A stretch of 64,000 nucleotides of DNA from Flavobacterium sandaracinum (GCF_004349135.1 NZ_SMFN01000004.1:124001-188000); one strand, 5' to 3'; shown: positions 1 through 8,577, counted from the first letter of the stretch. The notes: a model not told the origin generated them from the letters alone. Translations and numbers: made by a program.

Positions 1-273
1 CATCAAAGCCGTACTCATTGCAATGGCAGGACCTACAAAAAACAAAAAACGATTTGGTGTATTCGGTTCAAATTCCTCTTTCGAGAATAATTTTAAACCA
101 TCAGCTAGCGGTTGAAACAATCCAAAAGGACCGGCTCTGTTAGGTCCAACACGATCTTGAAGCCAAGCGGCCACCTTACGTTCCGCCCAAGTGGAATACA
201 TTGCCATCAACATTGTTAAAGCAAAAACCGCTACAATAATGACACCTTTTTCTATGATAATAGTACTATCCAT
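1..273 (-). CDS. nuoH: NADH-quinone oxidoreductase subunit H (5' part only)
   Basis: This is the amino-terminal 91 codons of NuoH; the gene runs off the left edge. NuoH is a membrane subunit of complex I that helps form the quinone-binding chamber next to the peripheral arm. The fragment has an N-terminal hydrophobic helix followed by the conserved AERKVAAWLQDRVGPNRAGP stretch (about residues 30-49) and the GLFQPLADGLKLFSKE loop, both hallmarks of NuoH/ND1. The ATG at 273 overlaps the nuoG stop codon by 8 nt, so the two are translationally coupled. It is the last visible gene of the minus-strand nuo operon; the remaining membrane subunits presumably lie beyond the window. Confidence 0.96.
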   Translation of the reverse strand, partial: MDSTIIIEKGVIIVAVFALTMLMAMYSTWAERKVAAWLQDRVGPNRAGPFGLFQPLADGLKLFSKEEFEPNTPNRFLFFVGPAIAMSTALM

Positions 274-1315
274 TATTGCCCAAACTTTTTTGATTTATAA
301 TATCTTCTTCGGTCAATGGAAATTCAGCCATACTGATTTTTTTACGATCTTCTTCTCTACCAATAAGGATATGCGATTCAGTAGCTATTTCAACTTTTTC
401 TAACTTTCTGTTGTATTTGTTTTGATTGATAACCGAGTCTTTTTCAAAAGCTCTTGGCCCTTCAATAATCCAGTCTTTCACTTCTTTGTGATCAAAACGA
501 CAACCATTACAAATAAACTCATCTACTTCATGGTATTCGTCTTTTCTTCCAGTAACACGTTGAATTTCGTCACCAAACATCCAAACGGTCGTTTTTCCAG
601 AACAAGTAGGGCAATCTCTGTGTGCGTTATACGGCTTACTGAACCAAACTCTAGATTTAAATCGAAACGTTTTATCAGTCAATGCGCCTACCGGGCATAC
701 ATCAATCATATTTCCAGAAAACTCATTGTCAACTGCTTTTGAAATACAAGTCGAAATATTAGAATGATCTCCTCTATCCATAACTCCGTGCACACGATCA
801 TCCGTTAATTGGTCTGCAACCATCACACAACGGTAGCAAAGAATACAACGATTCATGTGCAACTGAATATTTGGACCAATGTTCTCTGGTTCAAAAGTTC
901 TCTTTTCCTCAATAAAACGAGTTTCTGATTTTCCGTGCTCAAAGCTTAGGTTTTGCAAATCGCATTCTCCTGCTTGATCACAAACTGGGCAGTCTAGCGG
1001 GTGATTGATCAACAAAAATTCAGTTACTGATTTCCTTGCTTCTTGCACTCGAGGCGAGGATTTACTATTCACTTCCATTCCGTCCATGCAACCGGTTACA
1101 CAGGAAGCCATTAATTTTGGCATTGGTCTTGGATCCGCTTCACTTCCTTTAGCAACTTCCACTAAACAACAACGGCATTTTCCACCGCTCCCTTTTAGTT
1201 TAGAATAATAACACATTGCTGGCGGAACTACTTCTCCACCTATCATACGTGCAGCCTGCAGGATGGTTGTTCCTGGTTCAACTTCTATTGAATGTCCGTC
1301 TATTGTTACTTTCAT
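266..1315 (-). CDS. nuoG: NADH-quinone oxidoreductase subunit G, short form
   Basis: Iron-sulfur subunit of the complex I peripheral arm. It carries an N-terminal ferredoxin-type 2Fe-2S domain (Cys35, Cys47, Cys50, Cys72), a His-Cys3 4Fe-4S site (His105, Cys109, Cys112, Cys118), a CxxCxxC site near residue 155 completed by a later CPVGAL cysteine, and a further CPTC...CNGC cluster typical of the start of molybdopterin-oxidoreductase folds. The protein ends at 349 residues, whereas E. coli NuoG is about 900 residues; the large molybdopterin-like domain is absent. The reading frame is clean and overlaps nuoH, so this looks like a natural short form, as I recall for other flavobacteria, rather than a truncation in this strain. 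It lies between nuoF and nuoH in the operon. Confidence 0.94.
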   Translation of the reverse strand: MKVTIDGHSIEVEPGTTILQAARMIGGEVVPPAMCYYSKLKGSGGKCRCCLVEVAKGSEADPRPMPKLMASCVTGCMDGMEVNSKSSPRVQEARKSVTEFLLINHPLDCPVCDQAGECDLQNLSFEHGKSETRFIEEKRTFEPENIGPNIQLHMNRCILCYRCVMVADQLTDDRVHGVMDRGDHSNISTCISKAVDNEFSGNMIDVCPVGALTDKTFRFKSRVWFSKPYNAHRDCPTCSGKTTVWMFGDEIQRVTGRKDEYHEVDEFICNGCRFDHKEVKDWIIEGPRAFEKDSVINQNKYNRKLEKVEIATESHILIGREEDRKKISMAEFPLTEEDIINQKSLGNNG

Positions 1316-1340
1316 TATTTAACTCTATTTAACTCCTACG

Positions 1341-1389
1341 GAGTATCTTATTTCTGAAATCAAAAATCGTTAATCAGCAATCTTAAATC
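1341..1389 (-). repeat. Heptad-periodic element between nuoF and nuoG
   Basis: Read on the minus strand, the DNA from 1389 down to 1341 falls into consecutive 7-nt units, five of them starting GATT or close to it (consensus GATTNNN), before the phase decays. The first unit supplies the nuoF stop codon. A 33-nt core (1354-1386) matches the nuoD-nuoE gap (3296-3328) with one mismatch. No open frame or strong terminator is present. Function is unknown. Confidence 0.75.
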
Positions 1390-2750
1390 AATTCCTTCGC
1401 TACTAAATGCTTTACTTTTTCAAAAGGTTCAGCAACAAAATGATCTCTATTCTTTATTTTTTCTGGGAAGCGAATGTGGTATTCAAATTCTTCTCTAAAG
1501 TGACGAATTGCGGCTGCTACGGGCCAAGCTGCTGCGTCACCTAATGGACAAATTGTATTTCCTTCAATTTTACTTTGAATACTCAAAAGCAAATCGATAT
1601 CTTCTTCACGACCATGACCATTTTCTATTCGGTGCAATACTTTTTCCATCCATCCAGTACCTTCACGACAAGGGGAACATTGTCCACAGCTTTCATGGTG
1701 GTAAAAACGAGAGAAATTCCAAGTATTCCTTACGATGCACGAAGTATCATTGTAAACGATAAATCCACCTGATCCTAACATAGAACCTGTAGCAAATCCA
1801 CCGTCACTCAAGGATTCGTATGACATTAAACGATCCTCACCGTTAGCTGTTTTATAAATTAAATGAGCGGGTAAAACAGGAACAGAACTTCCTCCTGGCA
1901 CAAATGCTTTCAAAGGTCTGTCAGAACTCATTCCACCTAAATATTCATCAGAATTCATGAATTCATAGACACTTAAACCCAATTCAATTTCGTAAACACC
2001 AGGATTTTTAATATGTCCTGAAGCTGAAATTAACTTGGTTCCTGTAGAACGACCAATACCTATTTTAGCATATTCAGCACCTGAATTATTTACAATCCAA
2101 GGCACTGCGGCAATAGTCTCTACATTATTCACAACCGTTGGGTTTGACCAAAGTCCTGAAATTGCAGGAAAGGGTGGTTTGATACGAGGATTTCCTCTTT
2201 TCCCTTCCAAAGATTCAATCAATGCAGTTTCTTCGCCACAAATATAAGCTCCAGCACCACAATGAACATAAAGTTCTAAATCATAGCCTGAACCCAATAT
2301 GTTTTTTCCCAAAAACCCAGCAGCTTTTGCTTCGTTTATGGCTCTTTCTAATATTTTATAAACCCACATGTATTCTCCACGAATGTAGATGTAGGAAAGG
2401 TTTGCACCCAAAGCATAACTAGAAGTGATCATTCCCTCGATCAATAAATGAGGAATAAATTCCATCAAATAACGATCCTTGAAAGTTCCTGGCTCTGACT
2501 CATCCGCATTACAAACTAAGTGTCTTGGTTTTCCTGATTTTTTATCAATAAAACTCCATTTCATTCCAGCTGGAAATCCAGCTCCACCACGACCGCGCAA
2601 TCCAGAAGTTTTTACTTCCTCAACTACTTCATCCGGTGTTAATGTTTTCAGGGCTTTTTCTACCGATGCATAACCTCCGTTTGCACGGTACACTTCATAG
2701 GTTTTAATACCCGGAATATTTACTTTATCTAATAATATTTTTTGTGACAT
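1383..2750 (-). CDS. nuoF: NADH-quinone oxidoreductase subunit F
   Basis: NADH-oxidising flavoprotein of complex I: it binds NADH and FMN and passes electrons to the 4Fe-4S cluster N3. The glycine-rich GRGGAGFPAGMKW motif (about residues 53-65) forms the FMN/NADH site, and CGAGAYICGEETAL is the second family signature. The ESCGQCSPCREG motif plus the later cysteine in CPLGDAA bind the N3 cluster. At 455 residues it has the usual length. It starts 1 nt after the nuoE stop codon, so the two are tightly coupled, and it is followed by a heptad-repeat gap before nuoG. Confidence 0.98.
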   Translation of the reverse strand: MSQKILLDKVNIPGIKTYEVYRANGGYASVEKALKTLTPDEVVEEVKTSGLRGRGGAGFPAGMKWSFIDKKSGKPRHLVCNADESEPGTFKDRYLMEFIPHLLIEGMITSSYALGANLSYIYIRGEYMWVYKILERAINEAKAAGFLGKNILGSGYDLELYVHCGAGAYICGEETALIESLEGKRGNPRIKPPFPAISGLWSNPTVVNNVETIAAVPWIVNNSGAEYAKIGIGRSTGTKLISASGHIKNPGVYEIELGLSVYEFMNSDEYLGGMSSDRPLKAFVPGGSSVPVLPAHLIYKTANGEDRLMSYESLSDGGFATGSMLGSGGFIVYNDTSCIVRNTWNFSRFYHHESCGQCSPCREGTGWMEKVLHRIENGHGREEDIDLLLSIQSKIEGNTICPLGDAAAWPVAAAIRHFREEFEYHIRFPEKIKNRDHFVAEPFEKVKHLVAKELI

Positions 2751-2751
2751 A

Positions 2752-3282
2752 TTATTTATCGTGTAGTATTATTGTATGATTTTTGCAATCTTCTATTAAC
2801 TGGTCTACTTTTTCTTTAGTCAAATGCTCTTTGTAAAAGTCGCCTAATTGCATCATTGGAGCGTACCCACAAGCACCTAAACATTCAACACCTCTAACTT
2901 CAAAAAGACCATCTGCAGTAGGCTCACCCACTTTTACACCTAATTTTTCACAGGTATAATCCATAAGATCCTCTACACCATTCAGACAACATGGAGAAGT
3001 TTGGCAAAATTCGAACATGTATTTTCCAATTGGTCTTTGGTTGTACATCGTGTAAAACGATACTACTTCATACACTTCAATTGGCTTAATCAAAAGGATT
3101 TCAGCAACCTTATCCATTAATTCTATACTCAACCAATTTTCATGAGCATCTTGAACTTCATGTAAAACAGGCAATAATGCCGATTTTCTTTTGTCTTCAG
3201 GATAATAACTAATTAATTCATTAATGCGGGACATCAATGCTTCAGTTATATTTATTTCTTGTTTGTAATGTGTTCTTTCCAT
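2752..3282 (-). CDS. nuoE: NADH-quinone oxidoreductase subunit E
   Basis: 24-kDa-type subunit of complex I carrying the 2Fe-2S cluster N1a and partnering NuoF. The thioredoxin-like C-terminal domain shows the four cluster cysteines in CQTSPCC and CLGACGYAP. I chose ATG 3282 (MERTHYKQ...) as start, giving 176 residues; an in-frame TTG at 3294 is possible but lies inside the heptad-repeat spacer. The stop is separated from the nuoF start by one base. The gene is preceded by the clearest heptad element of the operon. Confidence 0.96.
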   Translation of the reverse strand: MERTHYKQEINITEALMSRINELISYYPEDKRKSALLPVLHEVQDAHENWLSIELMDKVAEILLIKPIEVYEVVSFYTMYNQRPIGKYMFEFCQTSPCCLNGVEDLMDYTCEKLGVKVGEPTADGLFEVRGVECLGACGYAPMMQLGDFYKEHLTKEKVDQLIEDCKNHTIILHDK

Positions 3283-3289
3283 TTTTCTT

Positions 3290-3331
3290 TTCAATCTGAA
3301 ATCTAAAATCGTTAATCAGCAATCTTAATTC
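3290..3331 (-). repeat. Heptad-periodic element between nuoD and nuoE
   Basis: The 37-nt gap after the nuoD stop codon, with a few flanking bases, reads on the minus strand as six consecutive 7-nt units; five begin GATT and the first is GAATTAA. The element ends about 8 nt before the nuoE ATG, so it occupies almost the whole spacer. The core 3296-3328 is nearly identical to the nuoF-nuoG spacer. Confidence 0.8.
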
Positions 3332-3332
3332 G

Positions 3333-4571
3333 TTAAGCGTCTAGCTCTCCTGCAATAACATTTAAACTCGACAAAATAACAATCGCATCTGAGAGCAAAG
3401 CTCCTTTAATCATTTCTGGATACGCTTGATAGTAAATAAAACAAGGTCTACGGAAATGCAATCTATAAGGTGTTCTACTTCCGTCAGTAACTAGATAAAA
3501 ACCTAATTCTCCATTTCCACCTTCTACAGGATGATAAACTTCGGCCACTGGAACTGGAACTTCACCCATAACAATTTTGAAATGGTAAATCAACGATTCC
3601 ATACTCGTGTAAACATCTTCTTTTGGAGGAAGGTAATAATCCGGAACATCAGCATGAAAGTCATTTCCTTCCGGCATTTTAGCTAGCGCTTGTCGAATGA
3701 TACTCAAGCTCTCCCAAACCTCTGCATTTCGAACACAAAAACGGTCGTAGGTATCACCCGATTTCCCTACAGGAACAATAAAGTCAAAATCTTCATAAGA
3801 AGAGTAGGGTTGCGATACTCGAACATCATAATCAACTCCCGCAGCACGTAAATTTGGGCCAGTAAAACCATAAGCCATAGCTTGCTCAGCGGATATTGCT
3901 CCTACATTTACCGTTCTATCAATAAATATTCTATTTCTTTCGAATAAGTTTTCAAATTCCTTCCAAGCAGCTGGAAATTCTTCTAAAAACGTATTTAGTA
4001 ATTCAAATGCTTTTGGCGACCAATCTCTTTCGAAACCACCGATTCGACCCATATTAGTAGTCAAACGTGCTCCACAAATTTCTTCGTAAATTTCGTATAC
4101 TTTTTCTCTAAATTGGAACACATATAAAAACCCAGTATAGGCTCCCGTATCCACACCAAGGATAGAATTACAGATGATATGATCCGTGATTCTTGCCAAT
4201 TCCATTACTATAACTCTTAAATATTGCGCTCTTTTAGGAACTTCAATATCCAACAATTTTTCTAATGTCATCCACCAACCCATGTTGTTTATAGGTGATG
4301 AACAATAATTCATCCTGTCCGTAAGTGGCGTGATTTGGTAAAAAGGACGGTTTTCAGCAATTTTTTCGAAAGCTCTATGAATGTAACCAATAGTTGGTTC
4401 CGCTTCCAGAATTCTTTCACCATCCATCAGCAGGATATTTTGAAAAATACCATGTGTAGCTGGGTGTGTTGGTCCTAAATTCAAGATAGAAAGCTCGCTT
4501 CCGTCTTGATTTAGTTGTTCTTTGATTCTTTTAGCATAGCGATGCTCTGGTGGTAATAATAGTTCTGACAT
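3333..4571 (-). CDS. nuoD: NADH-quinone oxidoreductase subunit D
   Basis: 49-kDa subunit of complex I, related to the large subunit of NiFe hydrogenases, forming the quinone site with NuoB. The N-terminal LGPTHPATHG motif (about residues 32-41) carries the conserved histidines near the quinone, and GRIGGFERDW and the C-terminal SLNVIAGELD are family hallmarks. At 412 residues it is a stand-alone NuoD; nuoC is a separate gene just upstream, unlike the fused NuoCD of enterobacteria. Its TAA stop is followed immediately by the heptad element and nuoE. Confidence 0.98.
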   Translation of the reverse strand: MSELLLPPEHRYAKRIKEQLNQDGSELSILNLGPTHPATHGIFQNILLMDGERILEAEPTIGYIHRAFEKIAENRPFYQITPLTDRMNYCSSPINNMGWWMTLEKLLDIEVPKRAQYLRVIVMELARITDHIICNSILGVDTGAYTGFLYVFQFREKVYEIYEEICGARLTTNMGRIGGFERDWSPKAFELLNTFLEEFPAAWKEFENLFERNRIFIDRTVNVGAISAEQAMAYGFTGPNLRAAGVDYDVRVSQPYSSYEDFDFIVPVGKSGDTYDRFCVRNAEVWESLSIIRQALAKMPEGNDFHADVPDYYLPPKEDVYTSMESLIYHFKIVMGEVPVPVAEVYHPVEGGNGELGFYLVTDGSRTPYRLHFRRPCFIYYQAYPEMIKGALLSDAIVILSSLNVIAGELDA

Positions 4572-4606
4572 TTATTTAATGTGAAAAATTATAATAGTGT
4601 GTGTTT

Positions 4607-5128
4607 TTAATAATTGTCGGTTGTTCTTCCAAAGAAACGATCGTCTTTATCTGTTCTTCCGCTATCTTCCATTGGAAATTCCTTTCGCATTGGAAAAGAA
4701 ATCATTTCATCCATATTCAAAATACGCTTCAATTGCGGATGACCTATGAAGTTTATTCCATAAAAATCATACGCTTCTCTTTCCATCCAATTGGAGCTTA
4801 AGAAAATAGTTGATATTGATTTTATTTCTGGATTTTCACCGTTTATATAAGCTTTAATCTTGATTCTTTTGTTTTCATACCAATTGTGTAAATGATAGAC
4901 CACTGCAAATTGATGCTCTTCATCATTGTCCGGATAATGAATCCCGCATAAATCTGTTAAAAAATGAAAACGTAATGTTGGATCATTTTTCAAAAAAAGA
5001 ATCACTGCAGTTATTTTATCCGCAGCGACTTCAAATGAAAATATATCTCTTTCTTGCTTGAATTCAAAAACAGCCGAATCAAATGTTTCAACTAATTTCT
5101 CTTGGATTTGTATCGTTTCTAGCGCCAT
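4607..5128 (-). CDS. nuoC: NADH-quinone oxidoreductase subunit C
   Basis: 30-kDa subunit of the peripheral arm of complex I; it has no cofactor and buttresses NuoB and NuoD. The C-terminal signature WMEREAYDFYGINFIGHP followed by LKRIL (about residues 117-140) is the diagnostic motif of the family. The protein is 173 residues, separate from NuoD. Its start lies 3 nt after the nuoB stop codon, and a 35-nt gap precedes nuoD. Confidence 0.97.
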   Translation of the reverse strand: MALETIQIQEKLVETFDSAVFEFKQERDIFSFEVAADKITAVILFLKNDPTLRFHFLTDLCGIHYPDNDEEHQFAVVYHLHNWYENKRIKIKAYINGENPEIKSISTIFLSSNWMEREAYDFYGINFIGHPQLKRILNMDEMISFPMRKEFPMEDSGRTDKDDRFFGRTTDNY

Positions 5129-5131
5129 TAT

Positions 5132-5680
5132 TTATTTGATATTATAAGAAGCTAATAATTCTTGGTATTCTGGAGAACTTCTTCTTCTTACCGATTCTGT
5201 TCTCACCAACTCTTGCAATTTCATAACACCATCTACAATTTGTTCCGGTCTTGGTGGACAACCTGGAACATAAACATCAACCGGAATCACTTTATCAATC
5301 CCTTGCAAAACCGAATACGTGTCAAAGATTCCACCAGATGAAGCACATGCTCCAACTGCGATTACCCAACGAGGTTCTGACATCTGTTCGTAAACCTGGC
5401 GTAAAATGGGCGCCATTTTCTTTGAAATCGTTCCCATTACCATTAACATATCTGCTTGACGAGGAGAAAAACTTACTCTTTCAGAACCAAATCGTGCCAA
5501 ATCGTAATGCGAAGCCATTGTTGCCATAAATTCAATTCCGCAACAAGAAGTAGCGAAAGGCAAAGGCCACAATGAATTTGCACGAGCCATTCCCACTACG
5601 TCATTAAGTTTTGTAGCAAAGAAACCTTCACCAACAACACCCTCTGGAGGGGCAACCATATTTATATTTGAATCACTCAT
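5132..5680 (-). CDS. nuoB: NADH-quinone oxidoreductase subunit B
   Basis: PSST subunit of complex I, binding the terminal 4Fe-4S cluster N2 that reduces quinone. The unusual tandem cysteines Cys46-Cys47 in the SCCGIEFM motif, the cysteine in VGACASSGG and the one in VYVPGCPPRPEQ are the four N2 ligands, all present. Length (182 residues) is normal. It is the second gene of the operon, separated from nuoA by an 85-nt AT-rich spacer that forms a long perfect hairpin. Confidence 0.98.
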   Translation of the reverse strand: MSDSNINMVAPPEGVVGEGFFATKLNDVVGMARANSLWPLPFATSCCGIEFMATMASHYDLARFGSERVSFSPRQADMLMVMGTISKKMAPILRQVYEQMSEPRWVIAVGACASSGGIFDTYSVLQGIDKVIPVDVYVPGCPPRPEQIVDGVMKLQELVRTESVRRRSSPEYQELLASYNIK

Positions 5681-5681
5681 T

Positions 5682-5744
5682 TTTTGTTATTTAGAATTAA
5701 AAATTCTGAATTATAAATTATAAAAAACTTTTTATAATTTATAA
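5682..5744 (-). repeat. Palindromic heptad-periodic spacer between nuoA and nuoB
   Basis: Positions 5711-5726 and 5729-5744 are perfect 16-nt inverted arms separated by 2 nt. The same DNA read on the minus strand consists of nine 7-nt units from 5744 to 5682, including two pairs of identical neighbours. The element ends 2 nt before the nuoB ATG. It has no G+C-rich stem or following T tract suggesting a terminator; it may be a processing or translation-modulating hairpin. Confidence 0.7.
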
Positions 5745-5765
5745 TACAACATTTAAATTAAATTT

Positions 5766-6131
5766 TTACTCCCACTCCAACGCTTTCTTTTTGATGATAT
5801 AGAAAAAACCAACCAAAAGCAACAGCATAAAAATCACCATTTTTACCATTCCTTCCATTCCCAACTCCTTGAAATTTATAGCCCAAGGGTAAAGAAAAAT
5901 AACCTCAACATCAAACAAAACAAATAAAATAGCAACAAGGAAGTATTTTACTGAAAATGGTATTCTAGCATTTCCAACGGACTCAATACCGCATTCGAAG
6001 TTTTTATCTTTGTTTTCAGAAGAACGTTTAGGACCTAATTTTCCTGAAACTAATATCGTTCCTACGACAAATCCTACAGCTAAAACAAACTGCATTAAAA
6101 TAGGAATATAATTTAATTGATCGGATTGCAT
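5766..6131 (-). CDS. nuoA: NADH-quinone oxidoreductase subunit A
   Basis: Small membrane subunit of complex I at the junction of the arms. Three transmembrane segments are visible (about residues 10-29, 63-82 and 95-112), with the conserved KNFECGIES loop whose cysteine exposure changes during catalysis, and the FLVAILFVLFDVEVIFLYPW signature. It is 121 residues long and the first gene of the operon. A good promoter lies about 30-60 nt upstream, consistent with this being the 5' end of the nuo transcript. Confidence 0.96.
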   Translation of the reverse strand: MQSDQLNYIPILMQFVLAVGFVVGTILVSGKLGPKRSSENKDKNFECGIESVGNARIPFSVKYFLVAILFVLFDVEVIFLYPWAINFKELGMEGMVKMVIFMLLLLVGFFYIIKKKALEWE

Positions 6132-6162
6132 ATGATGGGTTTTTTTGAATAAGAATAAGCGA

Positions 6163-6193
6163 CAAAGATAACTTTCAAATTATTAAATAACAA
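6163..6193 (-). promoter_or_regulatory. Promoter of the nuo operon
   Basis: On the minus strand a TTG at 6193-6191 is followed, after 20 nt, by TATCTTTG (6170-6163), matching the Bacteroidota consensus TTG-N17-23-TAnnTTTG at every specified base. The start would fall near 6157, giving a leader of about 26 nt before the nuoA ATG. Confidence 0.75.
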
Positions 6194-6355
6194 TTAAAAC
6201 TTAGAAATACATCGCCACTACATCGATGTAAATTTACAATTTTTATTTATTATAAATAACAAACGACGGTTCTATTAAGATGTGTTTAACGTTTAGAGAA
6301 TTTAACAAAAATAACACATTGCAAGTTTGTGGACTTTTTAGGATAGAAATAAAAC

Positions 6356-6390
6356 AAAAAAAAACGTTTCGAAATAAATCGAAACGTTTT
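6356..6390 (-). terminator. Rho-independent terminator of the cold-shock gene
   Basis: Perfect 12-bp inverted arms at 6361-6372 and 6379-6390 with a 6-nt loop. On the minus strand the stem runs into a T-rich tract, and it sits about 33 nt beyond the cold-shock stop codon, well before the nuo promoter. Confidence 0.85.
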
Positions 6391-6422
6391 ACACATTCTT
6401 AGACAAAAAATAAATTTTTTGC

Positions 6423-6617
6423 TTAGATAACTGCTACTTTCGCAGCAACTTTTCCTTTTCTTCCTTCTTCTTCTTCATAGCTAACTCTATCACCTTCGCG
6501 CAATTCTTCCGCGTTGATTCCTGATGCATGAACAAAAATGTCTTTTCCTGTTTCTTCGTCTGTAATGAATCCGTAACCTTTAGATTCATTGAAAAATTTA
6601 ACTGTACCTGTACGCAT
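6423..6617 (-). CDS. Cold-shock domain protein
   Basis: Single cold-shock domain of 64 residues that binds single-stranded RNA/DNA and acts as an RNA chaperone. Both nucleic-acid motifs are visible: RNP1 as KGYGFI (about residues 13-18) and RNP2 as DIFVHAS (about 26-32). The C-terminal half is rich in glutamate and lysine. It is monocistronic, with its own hairpin terminator downstream and a -7 box (TACATTTG, 6654-6647) 30 nt upstream but no clear TTG -33 element. I cannot tell which Csp paralogue it is, so no symbol is given. Confidence 0.95.
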   Translation of the reverse strand: MRTGTVKFFNESKGYGFITDEETGKDIFVHASGINAEELREGDRVSYEEEEGRKGKVAAKVAVI

Positions 6618-6646
6618 TGTAATTGTAATAATAATTTATAATGAGG

Positions 6647-6654
6647 CAAATGTA
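6647..6654 (-). promoter_or_regulatory. -7 box candidate of the cold-shock gene
   Basis: TACATTTG on the minus strand fits TAnnTTTG exactly, 30 nt before the ATG at 6617. No TTG is found at 17-23 nt upstream, so it is only half supported. Confidence 0.4.
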
Positions 6655-6749
6655 ATATTTAATATAATACGAAGTACTATCTTATGTTTTTATTTTGTAA
6701 AAATATTGATTTTCAACGTTTTCTAACAAATTTAAACGACAAACTACAA

Positions 6750-8495
6750 TTAAACTAATTTAATATGAAGCTCTTTCAGCTGCGATTCATCTATTTTAGA
6801 TGGAGCATCAATCATAACATCTCTTCCAGAATTATTTTTTGGAAAGGCAATAAAATCTCGAATAGTTTCTTGTCCACCTAAAATTGCGACTAACCTGTCC
6901 AGTCCGAAAGCTAAACCACCGTGAGGTGGCGCACCAAATTGGAACGCATCCATTAAAAATCCGAATTGTGCTTTTGCATCTTCTTCGGTGAAACCTAAAT
7001 ATTTGAACATTAACTGTTGTGTGGCTTTATCGTGAATACGAATTGATCCACCACCAATTTCATTTCCATTTAAAACCATATCATACGCATTGGCACGAAC
7101 TCTACCAGGATCTGTTTCTAATAAGTGCATGTCTTCCGGTTTTGGGGAGGTAAACGGGTGATGCATAGCATGGTAACGACCACTTTCATCATCAAACTCT
7201 AATAACGGAAAATCAACTACCCAAAGCGGAGCAAATTCAGCTGGATTTCTCAAGCCTAAGCGAGTTGCTAATTCCATTCGCAATGCGCTCAACTGAGTTC
7301 TTGTTTTATCCGTAGGACCAGAAAGCACAAAAATCATATCTCCAGGTTTTGCACCGGTAATTTTTGCCCACTGCGCTAAATCATCTTGATCGTAGAATTT
7401 ATCAACGGATGATTTATAGGTCCCGTCTTCATTGCATTTTACATAAACCATTCCGGATGCACCTACTTGAGGACGTTTTACCCAGTCAATTAATCCATCT
7501 ATTTCCTTACGAGTATAGTTTCCAACTCCCGGAACTGCAATACCAACTACAAATTCAGCAGCATTAAAAACAGGGAATTCTTTGTGTTGTGTTACTTCAT
7601 TTAATTCCCCAAATTCCATTCCGAAACGGATATCCGGTTTGTCATTTCCGTATGTTTTCATCGCATATTCGTAGGTAATTCTTGGGAATTTTTCTACTTC
7701 GATGCCTTTTATTTCTTTTAACAAATGTCTTGTCAATCCTTCAAAAACATTCAAAATATCTTCTTGCTCCACAAAAGCCATTTCACAATCGATTTGTGTA
7801 AATTCCGGCTGTCTGTCTGCACGTAAATCTTCGTCACGGAAACATTTAACGATTTGGAAATACTTATCCATTCCACCTACCATCAATAATTGCTTGAACG
7901 TTTGTGGCGATTGTGGTAATGCATAAAACTGACCTTCATTCATTCTGGAAGGCACCACAAAATCTCTAGCTCCTTCTGGAGTAGATTTAATCAAATAAGG
8001 CGTTTCTACTTCACAGAAATCTAAATCTGAAAGATATTTACGCACTTCCATGGCTACTTTATGACGAAACATCAAACTGTTTTTTACCGGATTTCTTCGA
8101 ATGTCAAGGTAACGGTATTTCATTCGGATGTCTTCCCCACCATCCGTTTCATCCTCGATCGTAAAAGGTGGCGTAAGCGAAGCGTTTAGAATTGTAAGTT
8201 CTGATACTAAAATTTCAATTTCACCAGTTGTCATGTTTTTGTTTTTGGCTTCACGCTCAATAACAGTCCCTTTAACTTGGATAACGAATTCACGACCCAA
8301 TGTTTTAGCCAGTTCAAAAACTGATTTTTCCGAACGACCTTCGTCAAAAATTAACTGCGTAACTCCATAACGGTCGCGTAAATCAACCCAATTCATAAAT
8401 CCTTTATCACGTGATTTTTGTACCCATCCCGCAAGTGTTACTTCAGTATTAATGTGTGAGGCATTCAATTCGCCACAGTTATGACTTCTATACAT
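6750..8495 (-). CDS. aspS: Aspartyl-tRNA synthetase
   Basis: Class II synthetase that charges tRNA-Asp. The 581-residue length is that of the long bacterial type: an N-terminal OB-fold anticodon-binding domain (about 1-110), the catalytic core with motif 2 ([18 protein letters not shown]) and motif 3 ([15 protein letters not shown] near residue 535), and the GAD-type insertion domain between them (about 280-420). No fused or missing domain is apparent. Whether it also charges tRNA-Asn depends on whether asnS or gatCAB is present elsewhere. It is flanked by its own upstream region with a -7 box at 8543-8536 (TAAATTTG). Confidence 0.98.
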   Translation of the reverse strand: MYRSHNCGELNASHINTEVTLAGWVQKSRDKGFMNWVDLRDRYGVTQLIFDEGRSEKSVFELAKTLGREFVIQVKGTVIEREAKNKNMTTGEIEILVSELTILNASLTPPFTIEDETDGGEDIRMKYRYLDIRRNPVKNSLMFRHKVAMEVRKYLSDLDFCEVETPYLIKSTPEGARDFVVPSRMNEGQFYALPQSPQTFKQLLMVGGMDKYFQIVKCFRDEDLRADRQPEFTQIDCEMAFVEQEDILNVFEGLTRHLLKEIKGIEVEKFPRITYEYAMKTYGNDKPDIRFGMEFGELNEVTQHKEFPVFNAAEFVVGIAVPGVGNYTRKEIDGLIDWVKRPQVGASGMVYVKCNEDGTYKSSVDKFYDQDDLAQWAKITGAKPGDMIFVLSGPTDKTRTQLSALRMELATRLGLRNPAEFAPLWVVDFPLLEFDDESGRYHAMHHPFTSPKPEDMHLLETDPGRVRANAYDMVLNGNEIGGGSIRIHDKATQQLMFKYLGFTEEDAKAQFGFLMDAFQFGAPPHGGLAFGLDRLVAILGGQETIRDFIAFPKNNSGRDVMIDAPSKIDESQLKELHIKLV

Positions 8496-8535
8496 GTTCT
8501 AAATTTTTGATTATTTTGCCCTTTGGACACCGCTG

Positions 8536-8577
8536 CAAATTTAGGACTAATTATGAATAATGAATTGAGAAATAAGA
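8536..8577 (-). promoter_or_regulatory. aspS upstream region: -7 box and heptad repeats
   Basis: TAAATTTG on the minus strand (8543-8536) fits the Bacteroidota -7 box, 41 nt before the aspS ATG. Just upstream, 8577-8550 reads as four consecutive 7-nt units starting TC, a pattern like that inside the nuo, atp and bio operons. No exact TTG -33 element was found; the heptads occupy that zone. Confidence 0.4.

Noticed and set aside
6434..6649. 71-codon frame overlapping the cold-shock gene
   Set aside because: It is an out-of-frame shadow of the cold-shock gene, lacking any motif.
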